Below, one piece after another: positions 1 to 8,748 of a DNA stretch of 64,000 nucleotides (positions are counted from its first letter, which is position 1; every line of letters begins with the position of its first letter). The DNA is from Roseinatronobacter ekhonensis (GTDB lineage: Bacteria; Pseudomonadota; Alphaproteobacteria; Rhodobacterales; Rhodobacteraceae): contig NZ_UIHC01000001.1 in the NCBI RefSeq assembly GCF_900499075.1, positions 124,001 to 188,000 of the forward strand. Direction: 5' to 3'. The position numbers were made by a program, and so were the translations under genes. The notes beneath the pieces are model-generated. The model was not told the DNA's origin. It saw nothing but the letters and a program-made list of their open reading frames with translations, and searched no databases.

Positions 1-242
1 GCCTGCCATTCGGTTTCGCGCACGAAATGGGCATCCGCGCGGCCAGAGCGGCGCCAGTCAATCCGCCCCGCCCCGTCAGAGGCCGTGGCAGGGCGATATT
101 GCCAGAATTCGTCGCCTTGCCCGGCGCGCCTGCGCCCATGCGCGCCGGGTAGAACCGACGCGGCCAAATGCTCTGCCTGCGCCAGAAGCGCGGGCAGCGG
201 GGCGGCAAGCCCTTCGGCCCTTTGGCGCAGATCGGTCGTCAC
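1..242 (-). CDS. DUF58 domain protein, N-terminal part (runs off the window)
   Basis: This is the first 80 or so residues of a protein that continues past the left edge. A GTG start at 242-240 overlaps the TGA of the upstream moxR by four bases (GTGA), a typical sign of translational coupling. The visible part carries the DUF58 N-terminal pattern: a G-x-G-D-E-F-W-Q-Y region followed by R-I-D-W-R-R-S. DUF58 proteins usually sit next to MoxR ATPases and are thought to help assemble or activate surface or metal-enzyme complexes, but no biochemical role can be read from this fragment. It was missed as an ORF because its stop lies outside the window. The family call rests on the motif and on the MoxR neighbour. 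Confidence 0.8.
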   Translation of the reverse strand, partial: MTTDLRQRAEGLAAPLPALLAQAEHLAASVLPGAHGRRRAGQGDEFWQYRPATASDGAGRIDWRRSGRADAHFVRETEWQ

Positions 243-1246
243 GCAGCCGCCGCCATATCTGTAGCTTTTGCAGCCACTTGGTCAATGATGTCCGCCAAGT
301 TTGCCCCCTGAGCGCGCGCGGCAAAACCTAGCGCCATGCGGTGCGACAGCACGGGGCGCGCCATCGCCGCCACATCTTCGAGCGAGGGGGCAAGGCGGCC
401 TTGCAACAAGGCCCGCGCGCGCACCGTCAGCATCAGCGCCTGCGCCGCGCGCGGGCCCGGACCCCACGCGACCATGCCTTGCACGGCTTCGTGTGCCTCT
501 GGTTCACCGGGGCGGCAGGCGCGCACCAGATCAAGGATGGCGTCCACCACGCGTTCCCCCACAGGCATACGACGCAGCAGGCCTTGCGCGGCGATCAACG
601 CGTCTGCGCTGAACACTTCATGCGCGGTATCTTCGGCGGCGCCGGTGGTGGCGATCAGGATATCACGCTCGGTATCGCGGTCGGGGTATTCCACGTCAAT
701 CTGTACCAGAAACCTGTCAAGCTGGGCTTCGGGCAGCGGGTAAGTGCCTTCCTGTTCCAGCGGGTTTTGGGTGGCGAGAACATGAAACGGCGCAGCCAGT
801 TTGTGATGGGTGCCCGCCACCGTCACCTCGCGTTCCTGCATCGCTTGCAACAAAGCGGCTTGCGTGCGCGGGCTGGCGCGGTTGATTTCATCTGCCATCA
901 GAAGCTGGCAGAAAATCGGCCCTTCCATAAAGCGGAATGCGCGCTTGCCGTCGTCATTCACATCCAGCACTTCCGACCCCAGAATGTCGGCGGGCATCAG
1001 GTCTGGGGTAAATTGCACGCGATTGCCGTGCAGCCCCATCACGGTCGACAGCGTATCGACCAGCCGTGTCTTGCCCAGACCCGGCAAGCCGATGAGCAGC
1101 CCGTGTCCGCCGCACAGCATGGCGGTCAGCGTCAGGTCGACCACGGTTTCCTGCCCGATGAAGCGGCGGTTGATGCTGGCGCGTGCCTCGGCCAGTTTTT
1201 CACCCAGTGCCTCTATCTGCTGCGGCAGGTCGGTGGCGTCGCTCAT
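239..1246 (-). CDS. moxR: MoxR family AAA+ ATPase
   Basis: A 335-residue AAA+ ATPase of the MoxR group, a cytoplasmic chaperone-like enzyme thought to couple ATP hydrolysis to maturation of partner proteins. The Walker A motif GLPGLGKT is at residues 53-60 and Walker B LLMADE at about 115-120, followed by the sensor region ATQNP and the lid segment YPLPEAQLDRF. The length is normal for the family. It precedes and overlaps a DUF58 gene by four bases, the classic moxR-DUF58 arrangement in which further vWA-domain genes usually follow (beyond the window). The substrate is unknown. A second, distinct MoxR-like ATPase of the CoxD type lies at 12.2 kb. Confidence 0.9.
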   Translation of the reverse strand: MSDATDLPQQIEALGEKLAEARASINRRFIGQETVVDLTLTAMLCGGHGLLIGLPGLGKTRLVDTLSTVMGLHGNRVQFTPDLMPADILGSEVLDVNDDGKRAFRFMEGPIFCQLLMADEINRASPRTQAALLQAMQEREVTVAGTHHKLAAPFHVLATQNPLEQEGTYPLPEAQLDRFLVQIDVEYPDRDTERDILIATTGAAEDTAHEVFSADALIAAQGLLRRMPVGERVVDAILDLVRACRPGEPEAHEAVQGMVAWGPGPRAAQALMLTVRARALLQGRLAPSLEDVAAMARPVLSHRMALGFAARAQGANLADIIDQVAAKATDMAAAA

Positions 1247-1345
1247 GGCGGTTCTCCTTGTTCGCTGTGGCGAAGCTGCCCGAAACGGGGTGAAATCGCG
1301 TGCTGTCGTGTTACGTTACCCTCAGACATATCGCAAAGGCAGCCA

Positions 1346-1948
1346 ATGGCAAAAACACCGATGCAACAAAATAACGTGACCCCGTCGGCCAATGCGCTGG
1401 CAGATGCGGCGGCGGCTGCCAGCAAAGGGCGCGGCCTGCCGCCGGTGCATTTGTGGAACCCGCCGTTTTGCGGTGATCTGGATATGCGGATCGCCCGTGA
1501 CGGGACATGGTTCTACGAAGGCACGCCCATCGGGCGGCCCGCTTTGGCGCGGCTGTTTTCAACCATCCTGAAGCGCGAGGGCGACAGGTATTTCCTTGTC
1601 ACGCCCGTGGAAAAGGTTGGCATAACGGTCGATGACGCGCCCTTTGTGGCGGTAGATTTTCGCGCCGATGGGGATGGCGAGGATCAAAACCTGATCTTCG
1701 TGACCAATATGGGCGACGAGGCTTTGGCCGGATCCGACAACCCGCTGCGCGTGGAGCGTGACGCCGACACCGGTGAACCCGCGCCATATGTGCATATCCG
1801 CGCGGGGTTGGAGGCGCTGATCGACCGCAAAAGCTTTTACCGCTTGGTAGAGCTTGGCGCCCATGCCGACCATGACGGTGCGTCATGGTTCGGGCTGTGG
1901 TCCGGCGGGCAGTTCTTTCCAGTGATCCGGTCCGAAGAGTTGGTGTAG
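1346..1948 (+). CDS. DUF1285 domain protein
   Basis: A 200-residue soluble protein of the DUF1285 family, common in alphaproteobacteria and of unknown function. The recognisable core runs from PPVHLWNPPFCGDLDMRI (about residue 31) through GTWFYEGTPI to FVAVDF. I chose the ATG at 1346 because the protein begins there with a short low-complexity Ala-rich leader before the domain; the longer open frame upstream is only the shadow of moxR on the other strand. It is transcribed divergently from moxR, with about 100 bases between them, so both may use that short promoter region. No signal peptide or membrane segment is seen. Confidence 0.8.
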   Translation: MAKTPMQQNNVTPSANALADAAAAASKGRGLPPVHLWNPPFCGDLDMRIARDGTWFYEGTPIGRPALARLFSTILKREGDRYFLVTPVEKVGITVDDAPFVAVDFRADGDGEDQNLIFVTNMGDEALAGSDNPLRVERDADTGEPAPYVHIRAGLEALIDRKSFYRLVELGAHADHDGASWFGLWSGGQFFPVIRSEELV

Positions 1949-2045
1949 ATTACCCCGCAGCGCGCGGACAAGGCCTGGCCAATGCGCTCGTGCCTTGTAT
2001 CTTTTCGGATAGGGCGCAACATTCGGGCATAGCGGAAGGATACCT

Positions 2046-3338
2046 ATGCTCTACCAAGACCTGATCGCCGCAAAGCGCGACGGAGATGTGTTGTCGCCCG
2101 ACCAGATTGCCGCCCTTGTGCGCGGTCTGAGCGATGGGTCGCTGTCCGATGCGCAAGCGGGCGCTCTGGCGATGGCGATTGTTCTGCGCGGCATGGACGC
2201 CACGGAAACTACCGCTCTGACACTGGCAATGCGCGATTCGGGGCAACGGCTGGCATGGGACCATGGCCTCGTTATCGACAAGCACTCGACGGGTGGGGTG
2301 GGTGACACCGTCTCGTTGGTACTGGCGCCCGCATTGGCCGCTTGCGGCGCAGTTGTGCCGATGATTTCGGGCCGGGGGCTGGGCCACACGGGCGGCACGC
2401 TGGACAAGCTCGAAGCGATACCGGGCTACACCACGGCACTTGATACGGACCGCCTGCGTGCTGTGGTGGCGGATGCGGGCTGCGCGATTGTCGGGGCAAC
2501 CGGCGATCTGGCACCTGCAGACCGGCGGTTCTATGCGGTGCGCGATGTGACCGCGACCGTGGCCTCGCGCCCGCTGATCGTGGCCTCGATCCTGTCAAAG
2601 AAGCTGGCGGCGGGGGTGCAGGGTTTGGTGTTGGATGTAAAATCCGGCTCTGGCGCATTCATGTCCAACCCTCAAGATGCCCGCGATCTGGCCCGCGCGC
2701 TGGTCGAGGTGTCGAACGCCGCCGGGTGCTGTGCCCACGCCGTGCTGAGCGACATGAGCCAGCCGCTGGCGCCGGCCGCTGGCAATATGGTGGAGCTGTC
2801 GGTCGCGTTGGACCTGCTGCGCGGCAACCCGCAAGCTGCGCCGCGCCTACAAGAGATGGTGCTCGTTCTTGGGGCAGAGGCGCTTGCGCTTGCGGGAATA
2901 GACAACGGGCGGGCGCGTTTGACGCAGGCACTGGCCTCTGGCGCGGCGGCGGACCGGTTCGCGCGGATGGTCACGGCATTGGGCGGGCCTGCGGACCTAC
3001 TGGAGCGTGCGGCGACCCATCTGTCCCCGGCGCCGGTCATCCGCGCAATTCCCGCGCCCCGTGCAGGGGCAATCACCGGCTTCGACACCCGCGCGATAGG
3101 GCAGGCGGTGATCGGGCTGGGCGGCGGGCGGCAGGCGGCAAGCGACAGAATCGACCCGCGTGTCGGGTTCTCTGGCATTGTCCCCATTGGCACCGATATC
3201 GCAGCGGGCGATCCGCTTGCGCATGTTCATGCCGCCACCGGCGACGCGGCAGAGGCCGCGACGCGAGCGTTTCAAACGGCCTGCCGGATCGGTCCGAACG
3301 CCGTTGTGCCAGAGCTTGTGACAGAGGTTATCCGCTGA
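2046..3338 (+). CDS. deoA: Thymidine phosphorylase
   Basis: A 430-residue pyrimidine nucleoside phosphorylase that splits thymidine (or deoxyuridine) with phosphate to free base and deoxyribose-1-phosphate, part of nucleoside salvage in the cytoplasm. The family signature KHSTGGVGD is at residues 79-87, with the phosphate- and base-binding segments MISGRGLGHTGGTLDKLE and SKKLAAGVQGLVLDVK further on. Length matches bacterial DeoA. It appears to be a single gene preceded by AGCGGAAGGATACCT, which contains a Shine-Dalgarno-like GAAGGA. Its last 11 bases overlap the 3' end of the convergent lnt. A thymidine kinase gene (tdk) elsewhere in the window complements the pathway. Confidence 0.95.
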   Translation: MLYQDLIAAKRDGDVLSPDQIAALVRGLSDGSLSDAQAGALAMAIVLRGMDATETTALTLAMRDSGQRLAWDHGLVIDKHSTGGVGDTVSLVLAPALAACGAVVPMISGRGLGHTGGTLDKLEAIPGYTTALDTDRLRAVVADAGCAIVGATGDLAPADRRFYAVRDVTATVASRPLIVASILSKKLAAGVQGLVLDVKSGSGAFMSNPQDARDLARALVEVSNAAGCCAHAVLSDMSQPLAPAAGNMVELSVALDLLRGNPQAAPRLQEMVLVLGAEALALAGIDNGRARLTQALASGAAADRFARMVTALGGPADLLERAATHLSPAPVIRAIPAPRAGAITGFDTRAIGQAVIGLGGGRQAASDRIDPRVGFSGIVPIGTDIAAGDPLAHVHAATGDAAEAATRAFQTACRIGPNAVVPELVTEVIR

Positions 3339-4794
3339 GCCGCTTGCGTGCGACTGCTCCAATCCCCAGCAGGCAGATCGCGCCCCAGACCGGCCAGTCC
3401 CCCCAGCGCGCATAGGGCGTGGGTGACAACGCGGGTGGCACCGGAATGTCGATGAACCCGTCCACCCCGAGTGCAAGCTGACCAAGGCTGCGCCCGTACC
3501 CGTCGAACCCCGCGCTGACGCCGGTATTGGCGCTGCGCAACAGCGGCAAGCCCTGTTCGACTGCGCGCAGGCGCGCTTGGGCCAGATGCTGATAGGGGCC
3601 AGACACGGTGCCGAACCAAGCGTCATTCGTGACCTGCAACAGCCAGTCTGGACGCGGGGTGACGCGGGTGTGACGGGGAAAAATCGCCTCATAGCATATC
3701 AACGGCAGGGCGCGGCCCAGCGGCCCAAGTTCCAGCGTGCGTGGTCCCGGCCCTGCGCTGTAGCCTTGCAGCGCTTGCGCTGCCAGCCCGCCGACAGGGC
3801 TGCCCGCGATCCAGTCGGCGAACGGGACATATTCGCCAAAGGGCACCAGATGATGCTTGTCATATATCTGGCCAACTGTGGCAGACGTGTCCAGCAGCGC
3901 AAGACTGTTGTAATAGCGCCCGTCGTCCAGCCGCTGCACACCGAACCCGATCTGTGTGTCCGCACCGTGGGTGCGTGCGGCATTGGCCATCATGCCAAAT
4001 GCGGCACCGGGAAAATCCAGCAGGAACGGGACCGAAGTTTCCGGCCAGAGCACCAACGCAGGGGGCACCGGGGCGGCGGCAGAGGTTTGCGCGAGCATCC
4101 GTTCGAAGAAAAGCAGCGCGCGGCCTTGGTCCCATTTCTCGGCCTGCGGTGCATTGGGTTGCACAAGTCGGACACTGGCGTTGGTGTTGGCCAATTCCGC
4201 TGGGACGCGCAAAGCCCCCCAGCCCCAGGCACCTGCAATAGCGACTGCTGCCGCCGCGCCGCCTGCCATGCGTCCGCGCCATGTGCGGGGTATTGCGGCC
4301 AAAAGCGCCGCGACAAGCACCACGCTGGACAGCAGCCCCGCGCCGCCAAGGCTGGAAAGCTGCACCAACGGTGTCTCGATCAGCACATGGCCCAGCATCG
4401 CCCATGGAAAGCCGGTCAAAACAAAGCCGCGCAACAATTCCAACGCCAGAAACAGGGTGGCGACCGCGAGATGACCAAAGCCTGCGGCCAAACCCGCGCC
4501 ACCCCAGAACAGCGCCATGCCGCCCGCCATCAAAACCAGTGCGAATGGGGCCATCCAGCCATGCGCGGCGGGGTCAATGAAGAAGGGCTGCACGATCCAT
4601 ACCAGTGCCAGCCCGAAATACCCAAGCCCTGCCAGCCACAGCCATACGGCGGCGGCGCGCGGGGCTGCGGGCATAAGGGCGAAAACCATCGCCCCCGCCA
4701 AGATGGTGGCCCACCACCAACCCAAGGGCGCGTGTCCCAGTGCCATGACCGCACCCAAGACGGGCGCGGCCAATAGCCGGGGTTTGGGCATCAT
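3328..4794 (-). CDS. lnt: Apolipoprotein N-acyltransferase
   Basis: A 488-residue inner-membrane enzyme that transfers the third acyl chain from phospholipid to the N-terminal cysteine of lipoproteins, the last step of lipoprotein maturation. The first half holds about six hydrophobic segments; the second half is a nitrilase-like periplasmic domain. All three catalytic residues are visible: Glu252 in WPETSV, Lys313 in YDKHHL and Cys367 in ICYEA. Its start overlaps the stop of corC by four bases, so it closes the phoH-ybeY-corC-lnt operon. A second in-frame ATG directly follows the first; either could be used. The 3' end overlaps deoA by 11 bases on the opposite strand. Confidence 0.95.
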   Translation of the reverse strand: MMPKPRLLAAPVLGAVMALGHAPLGWWWATILAGAMVFALMPAAPRAAAVWLWLAGLGYFGLALVWIVQPFFIDPAAHGWMAPFALVLMAGGMALFWGGAGLAAGFGHLAVATLFLALELLRGFVLTGFPWAMLGHVLIETPLVQLSSLGGAGLLSSVVLVAALLAAIPRTWRGRMAGGAAAAVAIAGAWGWGALRVPAELANTNASVRLVQPNAPQAEKWDQGRALLFFERMLAQTSAAAPVPPALVLWPETSVPFLLDFPGAAFGMMANAARTHGADTQIGFGVQRLDDGRYYNSLALLDTSATVGQIYDKHHLVPFGEYVPFADWIAGSPVGGLAAQALQGYSAGPGPRTLELGPLGRALPLICYEAIFPRHTRVTPRPDWLLQVTNDAWFGTVSGPYQHLAQARLRAVEQGLPLLRSANTGVSAGFDGYGRSLGQLALGVDGFIDIPVPPALSPTPYARWGDWPVWGAICLLGIGAVARKRLSG

Positions 4795-5654
4795 TGCGCG
4801 GCGCTTTGAAACGACGCAGGAAGGTGCACCCGCAAACGACGGATACGGCGGGGGTCGGCCTCGATCACCTCGAATTCCAGCCCCGACGGGTGTTCGATTA
4901 TTTCGCCGCGCACCGGCACGTGGCCGGTCAGAACAAAGACAAGCCCGCCGAGCGTGTCAATCTCTTCGTCCAGATCGTCATAGGCAAGCGGGAGGCCCAG
5001 TTCTTCTTCCAGATCTTCAAGAGTAGCGCGCGCATCGGCCATGTAGGTGGTGTCGTCGATGCGCTGGATCGTGACCTCGTCATCGGTGTCGTGTTCGTCC
5101 TCGATCTCGCCCACGACCTGTTCCAGAAGGTCTTCGATCGTGACCAGCCCGTCCACGCCACCGTATTCATCAATCACCAAGGCCATATGCGTGCGTTCCG
5201 CCTGCATCTTGCGCAGCAAGACCGAAAGCGGCATCGACGGTGGCACATACAGGATCGGGCGCAACAGCGGCGCAAGCTCCAGCTCGTGGTGGCCGTTGAA
5301 CCCATATTGCAGCGCAAGGTCTTTCAGCAGCAAAAGCCCCAAGGGCTTGTCGAGCGTGTCCTCATAGACCGGAATGCGCGAATAGCCGGAGTCGCGGAAT
5401 TCCTGAACAATGTCGGCCAAGCTGGTTTCATGGCCGAGCGCCACGATTTCCGCCTTTGGGATGGCCACATCTTCCACCCGCAGGCGTTGCAGGTTTGCAA
5501 GCCCGGGCAAGGTGCGGCCCAGCCGTTCGCCTTGGCCCTCGGCCTCGTCAGGGGAGAGTGCGTCGAACAGGCGGCTGAATAGCCCGCGTGGTTCGGCATC
5601 GGTTTCGTCTTGCGCGCCATGCGCCGCGCTAGATCCGTCTGTCGTGTCGCCCAT
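4791..5654 (-). CDS. corC: CorC/HlyC family CBS-domain protein
   Basis: A 287-residue cytoplasmic protein with two CBS domains (about residues 55-115 and 130-190) and a C-terminal CorC_HlyC domain (about 205-280). There is no membrane domain, so it is the short CorC type rather than the membrane TlyC/YfjD type. Family members have been linked to magnesium and cobalt efflux, but the direct role remains unsettled. It lies between ybeY and lnt with tight spacing (15 bases upstream, four-base overlap downstream), the conserved proteobacterial order. The N-terminus is acidic and poorly conserved, which is usual. Confidence 0.9.
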   Translation of the reverse strand: MGDTTDGSSAAHGAQDETDAEPRGLFSRLFDALSPDEAEGQGERLGRTLPGLANLQRLRVEDVAIPKAEIVALGHETSLADIVQEFRDSGYSRIPVYEDTLDKPLGLLLLKDLALQYGFNGHHELELAPLLRPILYVPPSMPLSVLLRKMQAERTHMALVIDEYGGVDGLVTIEDLLEQVVGEIEDEHDTDDEVTIQRIDDTTYMADARATLEDLEEELGLPLAYDDLDEEIDTLGGLVFVLTGHVPVRGEIIEHPSGLEFEVIEADPRRIRRLRVHLPASFQSAAQ

Positions 5655-5669
5655 TTGTCCTTTCCGGCG

Positions 5670-6218
5670 TTAAAGGGGCAGCTCGGCCCCAAGTTCATAT
5701 GGGTTTTCAATCCCCATGCTGGCAAGTATCGCGATCTCTGTTTCTTCCATAAGCGCGGCATCTTTATCACGGATATGGTCATAGCCCAAAAGATGTAACA
5801 CCGAATGAACGATCAAGTGGGTCAGATGCGCGGCGAAGGGTTTGTGCTGCGCGGATGCCTCGCGCTGACAGGTTTCGAACGCCAGCGCAATATTCCCAAG
5901 TGATTCGGGATCATCCGCATCACCCGGTGGGGGCAGATCGGGGGTGCCGCCGTCGGTTTCCGAGGTCAAATCCCATGCAGGCCAGCTTAGAACATTGGTG
6001 GCTGTCGCCTTGCCGCGAAACTGGTCGTTCAGCGCCGCGATTCGCGCATCGTCACAAGCCAGTATCGCGATTTCGTACCCCTGTGTTGGCAGGTCCAACC
6101 GCGCCAGCGTGGCTTGCGCGGCGCGCTTGGCTACGTCTTGAAGCACGGACAAGTCCCAATCGCCAGCCTCATGCACGATGTCGACAAGGTCAGGCACCCG
6201 TTCCCTCGTCCTTCTCAT
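5670..6218 (-). CDS. ybeY: Endoribonuclease YbeY
   Basis: YbeY is a zinc-dependent single-strand endoribonuclease involved in 16S rRNA maturation and ribosome quality control. The zinc motif HSVLHLLGYDH is intact near the C-terminus (about residues 135-145). The full frame gives 182 residues and overlaps phoH by 29 bases. A GTG at 6197-6195 (codon 8) would shorten the overlap to 8 bases and is a likely alternative start, since the conserved part begins just after it with VDIVHEAGDW. An Asp/Pro-rich loop between the two halves (TPDLPPPGDADDPES) is typical of alphaproteobacterial YbeY. It is the second gene of the phoH-ybeY-corC-lnt operon. Confidence 0.93.
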   Translation of the reverse strand: MRRTRERVPDLVDIVHEAGDWDLSVLQDVAKRAAQATLARLDLPTQGYEIAILACDDARIAALNDQFRGKATATNVLSWPAWDLTSETDGGTPDLPPPGDADDPESLGNIALAFETCQREASAQHKPFAAHLTHLIVHSVLHLLGYDHIRDKDAALMEETEIAILASMGIENPYELGAELPL

Positions 6219-7287
6219 AGGCGCGGATGATGCGGGCGACCAGCGGATGGCGCACCACGTCCGAAGAGGTGAAATAGCTGAAGCGGATGCCGTCCACCCC
6301 GTCCAGAATACGCTCCGCCGCGCGCAGGCCCGACTGCACGCCGCGCGGCAGGTCGATCTGAGAGCGGTCGCCGGTGATGACCATGCGCGAGCCTTCGCCC
6401 AGTCGCGTCAGAAACATCTTCATCTGCATTTCGGTGGCGTTCTGCGCCTCGTCGAGCAACACGAACGCATTGGAAAGGGTGCGCCCGCGCATAAAGGCCA
6501 GCGGTGCGATCTCGATCCGGCGTTCTTCCATCAGCTTGGCGAGTTGCTTGCCGGGCAAAAAGTCGTTCAGCGCATCGTAGAGCGGCTGCATGTAGGGGTC
6601 GACTTTCTCCTTCATGTCGCCGGGCAGAAAGCCCAGGCGTTCGCCCGCCTCGACAGCAGGGCGCGACAGGATGATCTTGTCGACATGGCCATCCGCGAAC
6701 ATCTGCACGGCAACGGCAACCGCGATGTAGGTCTTGCCTGTGCCCGCTGGCCCGATGCCGAAATTCAACTCTGCATCCAGCAGGGCGCGGGTATAGGCCT
6801 GTTGCGCTTCGGTGCGGGGGGTGATGGTTTTCTTGCGCGTCCGGATTTCCAAGCGGCCTGCGCGGAACATTTCCATCTGCTCTGGGGCGGCCTCTTCGGC
6901 ATTGCCCAGCCGGATCAGCGCGGCGATGTCGCCATGCTCCAGCGAGCGGCCCTCACCCAGCATCTGATACATGGATTGCAGAACGTCGCCCGCCTCTGTG
7001 CGGGCATCCCCCATGACGGCGAGTTGATTGCCGCGGCGCACGATCTGCACGCCAAGCTGGCTTTCGATCTGGGTTAGGTTGCGGTCATATTCGCCACATA
7101 GGTCTACCAGCAGGCGGTTGTCGGCAAATTCCAGATGCATGGTCGCATCATCTTCCCCGGCGGCGGGGGTCACGGCACTGATACCCAAGCGGGTCTCCCA
7201 TCTGAAGGTGTTTGGCCTGATGTAATGCTGCCAAGCGCGCGGCCCAGTTGCAAGTGTTCTTTCGGCTGCGCGCAGGGTTTTGCCCAC
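6190..7287 (-). CDS. phoH: PhoH family ATPase
   Basis: A PhoH-like NTPase, probably acting in RNA metabolism together with YbeY. The Walker A motif GPAGTGKT is at residues 179-186 of the longest frame, and LLDEAQN gives Walker B at about 277. The 365-residue frame is longer than usual, and the first 35 or so residues look unconserved. Likely true starts are GTG at 7173 (codon 39) or ATG at 7140 (codon 50, MHLEF), the latter giving 316 residues. In many alphaproteobacteria miaB precedes phoH; here it is absent and the upstream gene is an unrelated membrane protein, so the operon promoter should lie near 7.15-7.3 kb. Confidence 0.92.
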   Translation of the reverse strand: MGKTLRAAERTLATGPRAWQHYIRPNTFRWETRLGISAVTPAAGEDDATMHLEFADNRLLVDLCGEYDRNLTQIESQLGVQIVRRGNQLAVMGDARTEAGDVLQSMYQMLGEGRSLEHGDIAALIRLGNAEEAAPEQMEMFRAGRLEIRTRKKTITPRTEAQQAYTRALLDAELNFGIGPAGTGKTYIAVAVAVQMFADGHVDKIILSRPAVEAGERLGFLPGDMKEKVDPYMQPLYDALNDFLPGKQLAKLMEERRIEIAPLAFMRGRTLSNAFVLLDEAQNATEMQMKMFLTRLGEGSRMVITGDRSQIDLPRGVQSGLRAAERILDGVDGIRFSYFTSSDVVRHPLVARIIRAYEKDEGTGA

Positions 7288-7338
7288 CAGATGGACGGGT
7301 CAGTTGCCCTGGTTCCGCAAGATATTGCCAGACTTACG

Positions 7339-7368
7339 AAAAACGCGCGGCCCGATGTGGGCCGCGCG
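7339..7368 (-). terminator. Rho-independent terminator
   Basis: On the minus strand a perfect 10-bp GC stem (7344-7353 with 7359-7368) with a five-base loop is followed by a run of five T (7339-7343). It lies about 20 bases past the stop of the membrane protein gene at 7390 and should end its transcript before phoH. Confidence 0.85.
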
Positions 7369-7389
7369 CGAAATCTGCCTTGGGGTGGA

Positions 7390-8595
7390 TTATTCGGCTG
7401 GAACCGCTTCTGCGCCTTTGGGCGTGCCGAAATGGCGGCGGTTCAAAAGCAACACCAGCCAGACCATGGCGAATTGTGCTGCAATCGCAAGTGCCGTGAT
7501 CACCCAGAAAGCAATGCCGAACTTGTCCACGATACCGGCTTTGACCAAGCCGTTGTTCAGGAAGAACTGCATCATCACCGACAGCGCAACACCGGGGCAG
7601 ATCAGAGCATAGGCACCGGCGGAGTTTTCCGACCCGAAGAGGAACCGGCCCGCATAGCCTTGCTTCACAAGCACCAGACCGCCGAAGAGCAAGATCGCAA
7701 ATTGCGCGCCCAGAAGCTTGGAGGTCAGCGACAGCGTGGCACCGGCCCCGCTCTCAACGCCGAAATGCACCCCGAACCCGTGAGCCTGACGCAGCATCAG
7801 AATGCCCAAGACCGTCAGCAGCGGCACGATGATCAGCAGCGTCGGCGCAGTATCGGCATTGGCGCCGTTTTCCATCATGGACCGCAGGCCAAGGATCATG
7901 GCGACCACGGCGATCAGTGCGCTGGTCATCAAAAAGAAGGTAGAGATCGCGATCGAGGCGCCTGCAACCGTTGCGCTTGTGCTCATCGCGGCAGGCGCGG
8001 CCATGCCGACACCGACCATTGAAAAGGCAAAGGCGGGCAGGATCTGGCCAAAATTGTTGTTGGCTGCGCAGTTAAAACCGCCTTCGGTCAGGACGCGCCC
8101 AAGGAAGTTGCCATACTGTTTCAGGGCCAGAACGCCAATGGCAAGGAACGCAACCATCGCCAGCGGGAACAGGTATTCCACGATGGACCACAGGTCCGGC
8201 ACGAAGACCAGCCCAAGGATAAAGCCGCCATTGACCGCCATTGCCAGCGCCAAGGGCAGAGCCAGCACTTGGCTTTGCGCGTTGGTCTTGGAAAAGGTCT
8301 GGAACGCGTCGGTTTTGCGCCATGCGCTGTAGCGTTGCAGGTTCCAGATCAAAAGCTTGATGTTCTGGAACGCGAAGAATGCGATCCCGGCCATGGCAAT
8401 GACCAGCATTGCCTGTGTCAGCGGATTGCCTTGGGCGAATGCGGCCATGATGTCTTCGAACACCGGAACGGTCTTGCCGGGATGCGGAATCCAGAACATC
8501 AACCACATGAAGAATGTGACAGTCAGGCCGCCCGCGCCAACAGAGGCCAGGAAGTAGAGCGGCGAATAGGTTTCGGATGGTTTGCGGGTTGGCAT
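7390..8595 (-). CDS. Polytopic inner-membrane protein (possibly TsoY-like)
   Basis: A 401-residue very hydrophobic protein with roughly ten predicted membrane segments. Short charged loops include WNLQRYSAWRKTDAF near residue 85 and a conserved-looking FNCAANNNFGQ at about residue 180. It begins METs with a polar N-terminus and ends in a short hydrophilic tail. From memory it resembles what public annotation calls the TsoY family of (seleno)proteins, but I cannot verify this; the function is unknown and no substrate can be assigned. It is a single gene with its own terminator (7339-7368), and its 5' flank at 8596-8640 is unusually AT-rich, consistent with a promoter. Confidence 0.6.
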   Translation of the reverse strand: MPTRKPSETYSPLYFLASVGAGGLTVTFFMWLMFWIPHPGKTVPVFEDIMAAFAQGNPLTQAMLVIAMAGIAFFAFQNIKLLIWNLQRYSAWRKTDAFQTFSKTNAQSQVLALPLALAMAVNGGFILGLVFVPDLWSIVEYLFPLAMVAFLAIGVLALKQYGNFLGRVLTEGGFNCAANNNFGQILPAFAFSMVGVGMAAPAAMSTSATVAGASIAISTFFLMTSALIAVVAMILGLRSMMENGANADTAPTLLIIVPLLTVLGILMLRQAHGFGVHFGVESGAGATLSLTSKLLGAQFAILLFGGLVLVKQGYAGRFLFGSENSAGAYALICPGVALSVMMQFFLNNGLVKAGIVDKFGIAFWVITALAIAAQFAMVWLVLLLNRRHFGTPKGAEAVPAE

Positions 8596-8686
8596 GTTGC
8601 CCTCCTATTACATTTAAAAATATGAATATGACAATGTTTAGCGCCGATTGCACTGCGACGCACGGTCGCAGCGCGGTTGGTGCCAT

Positions 8687-8711
8687 GAAAAAACGGCCCG
8701 AAACAGGCCGT
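8687..8711 (-). terminator. Rho-independent terminator after the paaG-like gene
   Basis: Read on the minus strand, ACGGCC and GGCCGT form a 6-bp stem around a seven-base loop (8693-8711), followed directly by six T (8688-8693, partly shared with the stem). It starts about 40 bases past the stop codon at 8749. Confidence 0.8.
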
Positions 8712-8748
8712 GATTCAGTGAAAAATTGTGAAAGCCGTTCGGCGGGTG

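Noticed and set aside
341-1345. Long plus-strand frame antisense to moxR, joined in frame to the DUF1285 gene
   Set aside because: It translates the reverse of a clear AAA+ gene and has no own homology; the real gene begins at 1346.
3577-4776. 400-codon plus-strand frame opposite lnt
   Set aside because: It is rich in Cys, Gln and Arg with no domain, a typical shadow of GC-rich coding on the other strand, where all Lnt catalytic residues are intact.
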